From: Bin80 sp965207565
GTDB lineage: Bacteria; Bacteroidota; Rhodothermia; Rhodothermales; Bin80
Direction of reading: 5' to 3'
NCBI GenBank assembly: GCA_965207565.1
Contig: CBDBMQ010000033.1
Coordinates: forward strand, 124,001 to 188,000
DNA length: 64,000 nt
Shown piece by piece: positions 24,271 to 32,368 of the stretch. Both the position numbers and the translations under genes were made by a program. A model generated the notes under the pieces. That model was not told where the DNA came from and searched no databases. It saw only the letters and a list, made by a program, of their open reading frames with translations. The first letter of the stretch is position 1. Each line of letters begins with the position of its first letter.

Positions 24271-26496
24271 ATGCAGGCAACAGATCGTGGTTACGGATTT
24301 GGGACATTACCGGTATTTCTTGCCGGAATCAGCACAATCCTGGGGGCAGTCATGTTCCTGCGCTTCGGCTATGCCGTGGCTCATACGGGACTTTTGGGGG
24401 TTGTGGGAATCATACTTCTTGGTCACCTCGTGACGATTCCAACGGCCTTGGCGCTTGCAGAAATCGCAACCAACCGCAAAGTGGAAGGTGGTGGGGAGTA
24501 CTTCATCATCTCACGATCGTTCGGAACAACGATTGGCGGGGTGATTGGGATCAGTCTGTATTTATCCCAGGCAATCTCCGTTGCCTTTTACATGATTGCG
24601 TTTGCCGAGGCATTCACCTGGCTAGAGCCGATTCTGGCGGATCAGTTCGGGGTTGGTTTTGATTCACGCCTCGTCTCGATCCCTGCATTGGTGATGCTGT
24701 TGGCCCTTGTGCTGTCAAAGGGGGCGGATCTGGGGGTCAAGCTGCTGTATGTGGTTGCGGCGATTCTCTTTGGGGCACTGCTCCTGTTCTTTCTGGGGTC
24801 CCCTTTGGAAGGGTTTGATCGGAATGCGGTCAGTCTGACGGAAAAGATTGCGCGTCCCGACTCGTTCATCGTCGTTTTTGCAATTGTATTTCCTGCATTC
24901 ACGGGCATGACGGCAGGTGTAGGCTTGTCGGGAGACTTACGGAATCCTCGTAAATCTCTGCCAAGGGGAACGTTATGGGCAACGATAATCGGGATGATCG
25001 TCTATATCGGGATTGTCTACAAACTCCATATCAGTGCCTCCCCTGAGGCGATGGCGGAAGACCAGTTGATCATGGCCCAGGTTTCTGTTTGGGGGCCTGC
25101 CATTCTGATCGGGTTGTGTTGTGCGACCTTGAGCAGTGCAATTGGATCGGTTCTGGTGGCACCCCGGACCTTGCAGGCTTTGGGTGCAGACAATTCGCTG
25201 CCGGGTAAAGCGTCGAATGCATGGTTGTCGCGTGGAGTAGGCAAAGCAAATGACCCCCGACATGCGACGATGATTACAGGAGCTTTGGCGATGGTGATCG
25301 TCATTGTAGGGAATGTGGATCTTGTTGCAACCCTGATTTCGATGTTCTTTATGGTGACCTATGGGTCTCTTTGCGCGATCAGTTTCCTGGAGCATTTTGC
25401 GGCACGACCAAGCTACCGTCCGAGCTTCCGGTCCCGATGGTATATCAGCCTTCTCGGAGCCATCATTTGTTTCCTTCTGATGTTCCAGATCAGTCTATTC
25501 TTTGCAACGCTTGCGATTCTGCTTCTGGTGGCACTGTACCAAGGATTGCGTATCGGGAAGCGGGGAGAGGGAGATTTGGCTTCGCTATTTCAGAACGCGA
25601 TCACGCAAGCGACCCGCTATATGCAAATTCGCTTGCAGCAGCGACGCGCGGATCAGGTCGCTGACGAGTGGCGTCCGAGCGTGATCATGGTGAATGATCG
25701 CACCTTTGATCGGCGCAGCCCGTTGATGATGCTGCGGTGGCTGTGCCACCGATATGGATTCGGGACCTATGTCCATTTTATAAAAGGTCGGTTAACTGCC
25801 GCCACGTTCTCTGAAAGTAAGAGGGTCAAAGAGCGATTGCTGGAACTTGCAAAAAGGGAGCACAGTGCAGTATATATGGATACGGTTGTGAGCCCGTCCA
25901 TCACCTCAGCGCTGGCACAGACCCTTCAGGTTCCTGGGGTATCCGGCATGTCGAACAACTCAATTCTCTTTGAATTTGCACAACGGGACTCCGTGGATGT
26001 GGTCAAAGGCGTGGTAGATCAGTGCAAGTTCGCAGCGAACACGGATATGACACTTATGGTACTTCGTCACTGCGAGACGCATTTTGGCAGCAGAGATTCA
26101 ATCCATGTGTGGCTGACCTGGAATGACAGAGACAATGCAAACACAATGATTCTTCTGAGCTATATCCTTCTAGGGCACCCGGACTGGGAGAAGGCGCAGG
26201 TACAGGTTTTTGCGGCCTTGCCAGGAGTGGAGGTAGAACGGACCAGGCAGGAATTTGCCCAGTTGATCAGTGAAGGAAGGCTGCCGATCTCGGAGAAAAA
26301 TATTGAGTATATGGCAATTGACAATATTGAAGCTTTCCGCAGGATGGTTTCTGAAAAATCCTCTGACGCAGACTTAACGGTGGTTGGGTTTAACATGAAA
26401 GGACTTGAAGAGCGAGGGCCGGAGGTGTTCACGAATCACGCAAAGTTGCATGATGTATTATTTGTGCGAGCTCCGAGGCAGATAAAAATAGATTAA
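24271..26496 (+). CDS. SLC12-like cation-chloride cotransporter / amino acid permease-fold transporter
   Basis: This is a 741-aa inner-membrane transporter. About 12 helices occupy residues 1-420 in the APC fold (FGTLPVFLAGISTILGAVMF, then LRFGYAVAHTGLLGVVGIIL). The C-terminal 300 residues are soluble and resemble the regulatory domain of SLC12 carriers (MVNDRTFDRRSPLMMLRWLC; VVDQCKFAANTDMTLMVLRH). The ion or substrate specificity is not evident. The upstream region was interrupted by the TnpB element, which now ends 94 bp before the start and may have changed its promoter. Confidence 0.8.
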   Translation: MQATDRGYGFGTLPVFLAGISTILGAVMFLRFGYAVAHTGLLGVVGIILLGHLVTIPTALALAEIATNRKVEGGGEYFIISRSFGTTIGGVIGISLYLSQAISVAFYMIAFAEAFTWLEPILADQFGVGFDSRLVSIPALVMLLALVLSKGADLGVKLLYVVAAILFGALLLFFLGSPLEGFDRNAVSLTEKIARPDSFIVVFAIVFPAFTGMTAGVGLSGDLRNPRKSLPRGTLWATIIGMIVYIGIVYKLHISASPEAMAEDQLIMAQVSVWGPAILIGLCCATLSSAIGSVLVAPRTLQALGADNSLPGKASNAWLSRGVGKANDPRHATMITGALAMVIVIVGNVDLVATLISMFFMVTYGSLCAISFLEHFAARPSYRPSFRSRWYISLLGAIICFLLMFQISLFFATLAILLLVALYQGLRIGKRGEGDLASLFQNAITQATRYMQIRLQQRRADQVADEWRPSVIMVNDRTFDRRSPLMMLRWLCHRYGFGTYVHFIKGRLTAATFSESKRVKERLLELAKREHSAVYMDTVVSPSITSALAQTLQVPGVSGMSNNSILFEFAQRDSVDVVKGVVDQCKFAANTDMTLMVLRHCETHFGSRDSIHVWLTWNDRDNANTMILLSYILLGHPDWEKAQVQVFAALPGVEVERTRQEFAQLISEGRLPISEKNIEYMAIDNIEAFRRMVSEKSSDADLTVVGFNMKGLEERGPEVFTNHAKLHDVLFVRAPRQIKID

Positions 26497-26694
26497 GTGC
26501 CTCCTTGCAAAACCGTTGCTCCCAAAGAAATGCTTTTGGCTCAGAACAACCATACCCGACAGATCGTTATGAATCGGATAGATCCGGTGATCCCCCACAG
26601 CCAGGGAATCAGAAATCAATGAAATCCAAACAACGCGTATTATTCCCAAAACAAACGTGCCGATTTCAAATCATCATCCCGACCTCTAAACCCC

Positions 26695-27522
26695 ATGCGT
26701 CAGGACATTAACCGAGATCCGACCTTGGATCTCATTCCTATTGGAGACATTCAGATCAACCCCAAATCCCGGGACGATATTGACCGTGCATTGCGTGTCT
26801 TGCAAAAGATTGGTTCCACCGATTCACTGCGGGAGCAGGTATTGTCGGCGATGAAGAAGCACATCACTGCTGCAGGGGTGCGGCAGGATATCGGTCGACC
26901 TGGAATGAGCTATTGGCGCATGTTTGTTCTAATGGTGATAAAAAACACGCTCAAGTGCGACTACGACCGATTGGTAGCACTGGCGAATTCCTACATCCAA
27001 TTGCGCCAGATATTGCAGCATGGAACTAGGGAAGACGATTATCCTTACTCGCACGAGGTCGTACGTGACAACCTGATTAAAATGACGGACGCTCTCATGC
27101 GGGAGCTCAATCCCATTGTGACAAAGCAGGGGTTGAAGAGGTTGATCCCGCCTCCAGAGAGATCCCAAACACTCCCGCGCGCAGGGAGGAAGGTAAAGGG
27201 ACCTCCTTCGGATGTCAGACAGCTCTACGATACGGTAACGCGATCTGTGGATACGGCGATCAAAGCCTCAAAAGCATATGGTTTCACCAGCTGGCGCCAA
27301 CATGCCTACCTGAAAACAACCTTTGAGAGTGCCTACCAAATGCTTGACGAGTCAAGCAGCTATTCAGAAAACTCGGAGCTTGTAAAAAAATTCACAGAAG
27401 TGTGCACCAAAAGGATAGAGAAATGTAAGGAAACGCATGCGATGATCGTAGAAGCTGATCCTGAATCTCCTTGGCTTGTTCGGCTGAACGAGACGGCTGC
27501 GGAGGCAGAGAGACTTCATGAC
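26695..27522 (+). mobile_element. ISNCY-like transposase remnant forming the N-terminus of the glgA frame
   Basis: The first 276 codons align in pattern with the N-terminal half of ISNCY-type transposases up to the coiled segment AERLHDMVE, then pass without a stop into glycogen synthase. No inverted repeats were identified at either side by eye. Confidence 0.6.
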
Positions 27523-28722
27523 ATGGTGGAGATGTACAAAGTAAAAGTAACGATCTTAACGAATGAATATCCACCTAACATTTATGGTGGTGCGGGAGTG
27601 CATGTTAAGTATCTCACACGGGAATTAGCCGAGCATCATCGGGTGCAGGTCTATGCATTCGGGAAACAGAGGCAAAGTTTAGATGCTCTCAGTATAAAGG
27701 GAATTGGAGGTACAGGAGCGCCCAAGGGAAATGATTCTCGTTTCAACAAGCTTTTCAGTACCCTGCACCGCAACCAGGCGATGGCCGCGGCAGCCGAAGA
27801 CACCCAGATCATTCATTGTCATACGTGGTATTCTCACTGGGCGGGGATCCTGATTAAACAGCTCACCGGAGGGAAGCTGGTGCTGACGACCCACAGCCTG
27901 GAACCACATCGGCCCTGGAAAGCAGAGCAATTGGGACGCGCATATCACATGAGTTCCTGGATTGAGAAGACCGCATATCAGGAAGCGGATGCCGTGATTG
28001 CGGTGTCACCTCAAATGAAAGAGGATGTCGTGTCGCTCTACGGGGTCAGCTGCGGGAGAGTTCATGTGATCCCCAATGGAATTGATCTGGAAGAGTATCA
28101 ACCTACGTTTGACGAGGCCGTCTTACGAGGTTATGGGGTGAATCCCGAAATCCCCTATGTCCTGTTTGTGGGGAGAATTACCCGTCAAAAGGGAATCATT
28201 CACTTATTGCATGCAATTGCGCACCTTGATCCAGAGATCCAGATCGTCCTGGCTGCCGGTGCACCAGACACACCGGAAATTGAAGCAGAAATGATTCAGG
28301 AGGTCACCAAGCTCAAAAAAAGCGACGAACACCATGTAGTTTGGATCCGTGAAATGATGACTCCCTCTGAGTTGATTGTGCTTTATTCCCATGCCCAGGT
28401 CTTTGCGTGTCCATCGGTATATGAACCATTTGGAATTATTAATCTTGAGGCCATGGCGTGTGAAACAGCGGTTGTAGCCACCAAGGTAGGCGGGATTCCT
28501 ATGGTTGTGGTAGATGGGGAAACAGGGCTTTTAGTTGAACTTGAGGGGGAGGGGTTTGCAGAGCGACTAGCGGATGGCATCAATCAATTGATGCGGGATC
28601 CTGAGCGGAGTCGGGCTATGGGGCTCCAAGGGCGTGCGCGTGTTGAGGCCAGTTTCAGTTGGGCGGTGGTTGCAAAGCAGACCGTAGCATTGTATAAGCG
28701 TCTGTTGACAAAAGAACAATAG
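26695..28722 (+). CDS. glgA: Fusion of ISNCY-like transposase N-terminal part with glycogen synthase (GT4)
   Basis: One unbroken 675-codon frame has two unrelated parts. Residues about 1-276 resemble ISNCY-family transposases (IPIGDIQINPKSRDDIDRAL; RPGMSYWRMFVLMVIKNTLK; SWRQHAYLKTTFES), but the segment where the first catalytic Asp is expected (VETDVHxPTD in relatives, from memory) is replaced by RKVKGPPSDVRQLYD, and the C-terminal catalytic region is absent. From Met280 (27532) it is a full GT4 glycogen synthase: NEYPPNIYGGAGVHVKYLTR, HCHTWYSHWAGI, NGIDLEEY, VGRITRQKGI and YEPFGIINLEAMAC. GlgA uses ADP- or UDP-glucose to extend alpha-1,4-glucan. Translation may start at 26695 or at an internal ATG (27523/27532), which would give a normal 396-aa enzyme. 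Confidence 0.8.
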   Translation: MRQDINRDPTLDLIPIGDIQINPKSRDDIDRALRVLQKIGSTDSLREQVLSAMKKHITAAGVRQDIGRPGMSYWRMFVLMVIKNTLKCDYDRLVALANSYIQLRQILQHGTREDDYPYSHEVVRDNLIKMTDALMRELNPIVTKQGLKRLIPPPERSQTLPRAGRKVKGPPSDVRQLYDTVTRSVDTAIKASKAYGFTSWRQHAYLKTTFESAYQMLDESSSYSENSELVKKFTEVCTKRIEKCKETHAMIVEADPESPWLVRLNETAAEAERLHDMVEMYKVKVTILTNEYPPNIYGGAGVHVKYLTRELAEHHRVQVYAFGKQRQSLDALSIKGIGGTGAPKGNDSRFNKLFSTLHRNQAMAAAAEDTQIIHCHTWYSHWAGILIKQLTGGKLVLTTHSLEPHRPWKAEQLGRAYHMSSWIEKTAYQEADAVIAVSPQMKEDVVSLYGVSCGRVHVIPNGIDLEEYQPTFDEAVLRGYGVNPEIPYVLFVGRITRQKGIIHLLHAIAHLDPEIQIVLAAGAPDTPEIEAEMIQEVTKLKKSDEHHVVWIREMMTPSELIVLYSHAQVFACPSVYEPFGIINLEAMACETAVVATKVGGIPMVVVDGETGLLVELEGEGFAERLADGINQLMRDPERSRAMGLQGRARVEASFSWAVVAKQTVALYKRLLTKEQ

Positions 28723-28829
28723 CATCGTTGTCGATTTTTGCTCCCCTGATGTATTCAGGGGATGCTTCCCCCGTGGTGAATCATTTGGCATCGTGCCCAA
28801 AACAGCAGGATGGCGCAGAGTTCTACTGG

Positions 28830-31079
28830 TCATTCCCCGCACTGGTTGATCAATCTGCGTGCCAATCTTGGAAGAGCACCAAAATCAAGCCTGCTGCTGG
28901 CCGCATCCTCAATGAGTAGGTCTGGACTGAGATATGGATGAAATTTTTCTGTGCTAAGGTTTGAGTTCTCTAACATTGCAGATGTAGGAGTAATAGAGTC
29001 TGAACAGGAAATTTCACCTAGAGCAACCGTAACGGGAGGCATTCTTCTGGACCACTCAACATCAAGAAAACCGTCGAATGTCGTGACTTTGTATCCCTTG
29101 GTAGTCAGCATTAAAGCGAGCGTTGAGGTTTTGATTGTGCCCACCCATGTGGCAATCAGGGAGCGCCGTTTACCGGCCGCCTGAATGAATTTCACATCAA
29201 GCCCGAGGTTTTGAATTTCAAAGCGTGCACTTTCAAGGAGTTCTGCAGCAGTTTCATCAAGGTATTCTGGGGTCCCTGTGCTGGTCAACACCTCATGCAT
29301 TTCGGCAACAACGCGGTCATGAATGAGTCCACCGGTTCCTGAAAACTTCGGAGGTATACCAACCTGATCGGCAGAGACCTTGATGACTTTTTCGCTGTCA
29401 CGAACTTCAAGGATTCGCCATCGCCGACCGGAAAAAATGATGGCCATGTCTGGCACCATCAACATGGTAATCGGCAAAGTGCCAAGATCCTTGTTTTCAG
29501 CAATAATCCGGTACTCTTGCGGGGTTTGAAACACGGCATAGAAGCTGTAATGTTCAACCATTCGCTCACCCTTTTGGCCAAGAAGAAGAGTTCCGTCGGG
29601 TGCCTGTTCAATCAATGCCATATCCGAAGATCCAAGTTGTCTCAGAAGACGTGCAAAGAGGGTGCGTGTGACAGACCGGAAGGGGCCCTGCTCACAGAGG
29701 GTCTTGTAAATACGAGAGGCACTTCTGCCTCCATGTTCTGCAATCACAGAGAGAATTTGATGTGTAAGCGTCGAAAGGTGAAGTGCTTGCGACAAGGGAG
29801 GCTCATACCAGCGCTGACGCAGGAGTTCTACGATTGCAATGGATCGGATGAGCCCCAGGTACAGGCGGTCCAGCGGGTGAGATTGTGTATTCACTTCAAG
29901 TTCAATCTGATACATCCGAAGAATCGCAGGAGCACCGGCACGCCGGCCTGACCGTCCAAGTCGCTGCCTGAGCGAGGAAACAGAAAAGGGTGGACCAATC
30001 TGTGCCACACATTCAATCTCTCCAATATCAATACCCAGTTCCAAGGTAGATGTGCAGACGGCAGTCGTTGCCGAATGGGTTTTCAGGCGCCCCTCCAAAT
30101 CCATCCGGTGCTCACGGGAAAGGTTTGCATGGTGTGGAAAAAATTCAAGCGGCACGCGCTCTTTTTCTGAATGTACGCGCAAAGCGTCCGCATAAGATTC
30201 AACGTTCTGACGTGATCCTGCAAAAATCAGATTTCGTTTGCCACGCAACTTATCGAAGAGGTGCCGGACGACGGAACTGTGTGCAGCTACATCACGGAAG
30301 TCGTCGTTTTTTGATTGATCTTCTCGGCTGAGATAGCCGCGGATCTGTGCCTTCAGCCAAAAATTCAAAGAATTGTCTTCTAAGATCTCAATCCCGCCGG
30401 GATTTTCAGGACGGAGAGCTTTCCGTACCAGATCCATCTCATTTAACGTGGCGGATAGTCCCACTCTTCGGATTCGATGACCAGCCGACAGTTCCATTCG
30501 CGTCAAAAGGGAGCGGACATGGATCCCACGTTCATTGCCCAAAAACGCGTGCAATTCGTCCACAACAACTGCCTGTACCCCCCTGAATAGCTTCGCCACT
30601 TCAGGGCCCCGAAGTACGAATAGTGCCTCAAGGGATTCAGGTGTAATGAGTAGAATTCCACTTGGGTTTTCTCGTGCACGTTTCTTAACACTCAGAGAGA
30701 TGTCCCCATGCCAGGGATAAACAGGTAATCTGGTCTTCTGGCAGAGCTCCCCGAGGCGCCCGAACTGATCATTGATTAGTGCTTTAAGTGGGCTGAGATA
30801 GACTAGGTCAAACCCTGAAGATGTTGATTTTTCCAGTACTGAAGAAATCAACGGAAAGAAGGCTGCCTCGGTCTTTCCTCTGGCGGTCGCAGCGGCGATA
30901 ATCACATCATTATCCCGATCCAGGAGAGTTCCAATCGCCCGCTCCTGAATCTCGTAAAGCGTTTCCCATCCCTTATTCCAGATCCACCGCTGCACAGGCA
31001 TGGCAAGTCTGTTGAATCCTTGGGACTGCTCAGAGCTTGAAGGTTGAGAGCTCATCGTTCGAAGGATCATGCTCCTCAT
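28830..31079 (-). CDS. DEAD/DEAH-box helicase, Lhr-like (cassette gene 3)
   Basis: This is a 749-aa superfamily-2 helicase. Motif I is ATARGKTEAAFFP, motif II VVVDELHAF, motif III SATLNE and motif VI LGRSGRRAGAP; a long C-terminal part with mixed helices and strands resembles Lhr/BrxHI-type proteins. It should unwind nucleic acid using ATP. It overlaps the 3' end of the ATPase gene; candidate starts are ATG 31079, 31070 and 31055, none with a well-spaced ribosome site. It is the last of three co-oriented genes with the BrxD-like ATPase and TerB protein, a combination that suggests a DNA-processing or defence role. Confidence 0.85.
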   Translation of the reverse strand: MRSMILRTMSSQPSSSEQSQGFNRLAMPVQRWIWNKGWETLYEIQERAIGTLLDRDNDVIIAAATARGKTEAAFFPLISSVLEKSTSSGFDLVYLSPLKALINDQFGRLGELCQKTRLPVYPWHGDISLSVKKRARENPSGILLITPESLEALFVLRGPEVAKLFRGVQAVVVDELHAFLGNERGIHVRSLLTRMELSAGHRIRRVGLSATLNEMDLVRKALRPENPGGIEILEDNSLNFWLKAQIRGYLSREDQSKNDDFRDVAAHSSVVRHLFDKLRGKRNLIFAGSRQNVESYADALRVHSEKERVPLEFFPHHANLSREHRMDLEGRLKTHSATTAVCTSTLELGIDIGEIECVAQIGPPFSVSSLRQRLGRSGRRAGAPAILRMYQIELEVNTQSHPLDRLYLGLIRSIAIVELLRQRWYEPPLSQALHLSTLTHQILSVIAEHGGRSASRIYKTLCEQGPFRSVTRTLFARLLRQLGSSDMALIEQAPDGTLLLGQKGERMVEHYSFYAVFQTPQEYRIIAENKDLGTLPITMLMVPDMAIIFSGRRWRILEVRDSEKVIKVSADQVGIPPKFSGTGGLIHDRVVAEMHEVLTSTGTPEYLDETAAELLESARFEIQNLGLDVKFIQAAGKRRSLIATWVGTIKTSTLALMLTTKGYKVTTFDGFLDVEWSRRMPPVTVALGEISCSDSITPTSAMLENSNLSTEKFHPYLSPDLLIEDAASSRLDFGALPRLARRLINQCGE

Positions 31080-32307
31080 CTTCGGATAAATCTACCGACC
31101 TAATCAGATCTTGCCAATTCACTTGAGGATTCTGTTCAAGTATCGCAAGCAGGTTGACGAAAGCCTTGACGGTACTGCGGGGAGTCCTGAAATAGGCATT
31201 TCCGATACGTTTGGAACAATGCTCCATAAAGGATTTGAGTGCTGAATCCGGCAATGAGGGAGTATCCCCCTGAACCACGCGGCGAAGGTTACAAAGAAGT
31301 ACGAAGATGTCCTCCTGTGTTAGGCTTGCTAACCGAATCACCGGGCCAGACATATCTATAAGCCCATCCTGAGCAAATGGATTTTCCATGAGCCTGGTGT
31401 GCAGGGCCTCGTAGCTGTAGAGACCACGGCGCGTATCCATCAAAAACTCTGGGGTCCCTGCCAAGAGGAAACTAATGTAATGGGTGTTTCCCTGCAGTAC
31501 ATCATTCAGGATTCGCAGGATCTGCTCAAAGTTTCCCTTCCTAGCCCAGGTAGAAGGCAGTTTGTAGATATTCACCATCTCGTCAAGTGACACCAACATC
31601 CCTTTATAGCCAGATTTCCGTACGAACAGGGATAACAGCTTCAGATGGTCGTAAATATTCGCATCATCAATGATGGTTCGCACCCCTAACGCCTTGCGTG
31701 CTTCCGTTTTTGTGGAGTATTCAGCCCTGAGCCAGCGAAGTGCATTCGAACAGAGTTGCTGGTCGTCTTTGTCAAACCCCTCCCAGTACCGTGCAATGAC
31801 CTCCGCGAAATCGTACCCTCCGGTCAGTTCCTGCAGGTGTGCAAGCTGTTCACGGATCATAACTTCGGGGCTCGCACCCTGTTCCTGTGCTCTGCGCACC
31901 ACTTGACCGGCAAAGCGCTGTACGACCGATCCCATGGCACCGCCATTGGGCTTGGTGCGCGTAGAAGTGTTCCTTGCCATTTCGGCATAGAGGGATCGTG
32001 CCTGTCCGCCCGTCGCCTGCAAGCGACGGGAAGGCGACAAGTCAGCTGACAGCACGACCATTCCTTTCTCAAGTGCGATCAGGCGAATGAGGTTCAAAAA
32101 AAAGGTTTTTCCTGATCCATATTCTCCGATGATGAAACGAATTGCTGCTCCTCCGGCACAGTTTCGGTCAAGGTCACGTACTAGTTCCCCAATTTCGTGT
32201 CTGCGTCCAACCTGGATATGCCTCAGTCCCAATTTAGGCACGACTCCTGCTCTGAGTGCTTGTACAATGCCATCACGATCGCGCTGCTTGATTTTTGTTT
32301 GCTCCAT
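31030..32307 (-). CDS. P-loop ATPase, BrxD/DUF2791-like (cassette gene 2)
   Basis: This is a 425-aa AAA-type ATPase. Walker A is GEYGSGKT (residues 61-68) and Walker B is MLVSLDEM (D242, E243). The flow VGRRHEIGELVRDLD, then FIIGEYGSGKTFFLNLIRLI, then VVLSADLSPSRRLQATGGQA matches the family of ATP-binding proteins annotated near BREX and TerB systems. I chose ATG 32307; the codon before it is TTG. It lies 61 bp downstream of the TerB gene and overlaps the helicase, so the three are one operon. Confidence 0.86.
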   Translation of the reverse strand: MEQTKIKQRDRDGIVQALRAGVVPKLGLRHIQVGRRHEIGELVRDLDRNCAGGAAIRFIIGEYGSGKTFFLNLIRLIALEKGMVVLSADLSPSRRLQATGGQARSLYAEMARNTSTRTKPNGGAMGSVVQRFAGQVVRRAQEQGASPEVMIREQLAHLQELTGGYDFAEVIARYWEGFDKDDQQLCSNALRWLRAEYSTKTEARKALGVRTIIDDANIYDHLKLLSLFVRKSGYKGMLVSLDEMVNIYKLPSTWARKGNFEQILRILNDVLQGNTHYISFLLAGTPEFLMDTRRGLYSYEALHTRLMENPFAQDGLIDMSGPVIRLASLTQEDIFVLLCNLRRVVQGDTPSLPDSALKSFMEHCSKRIGNAYFRTPRSTVKAFVNLLAILEQNPQVNWQDLIRSVDLSEDEEHDPSNDELSTFKL

Positions 32308-32368
32308 CAATTGAATGAAAGGGTCTCCGCTTTTACGAGTGGGTAGTGTGATTTCTATTGCACCGGTT

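Noticed and set aside
24271..26496. Ordinary amino acid permease
   Set aside because: The long soluble C-terminal domain fits SLC12-type carriers better; the exact substrate was left open.
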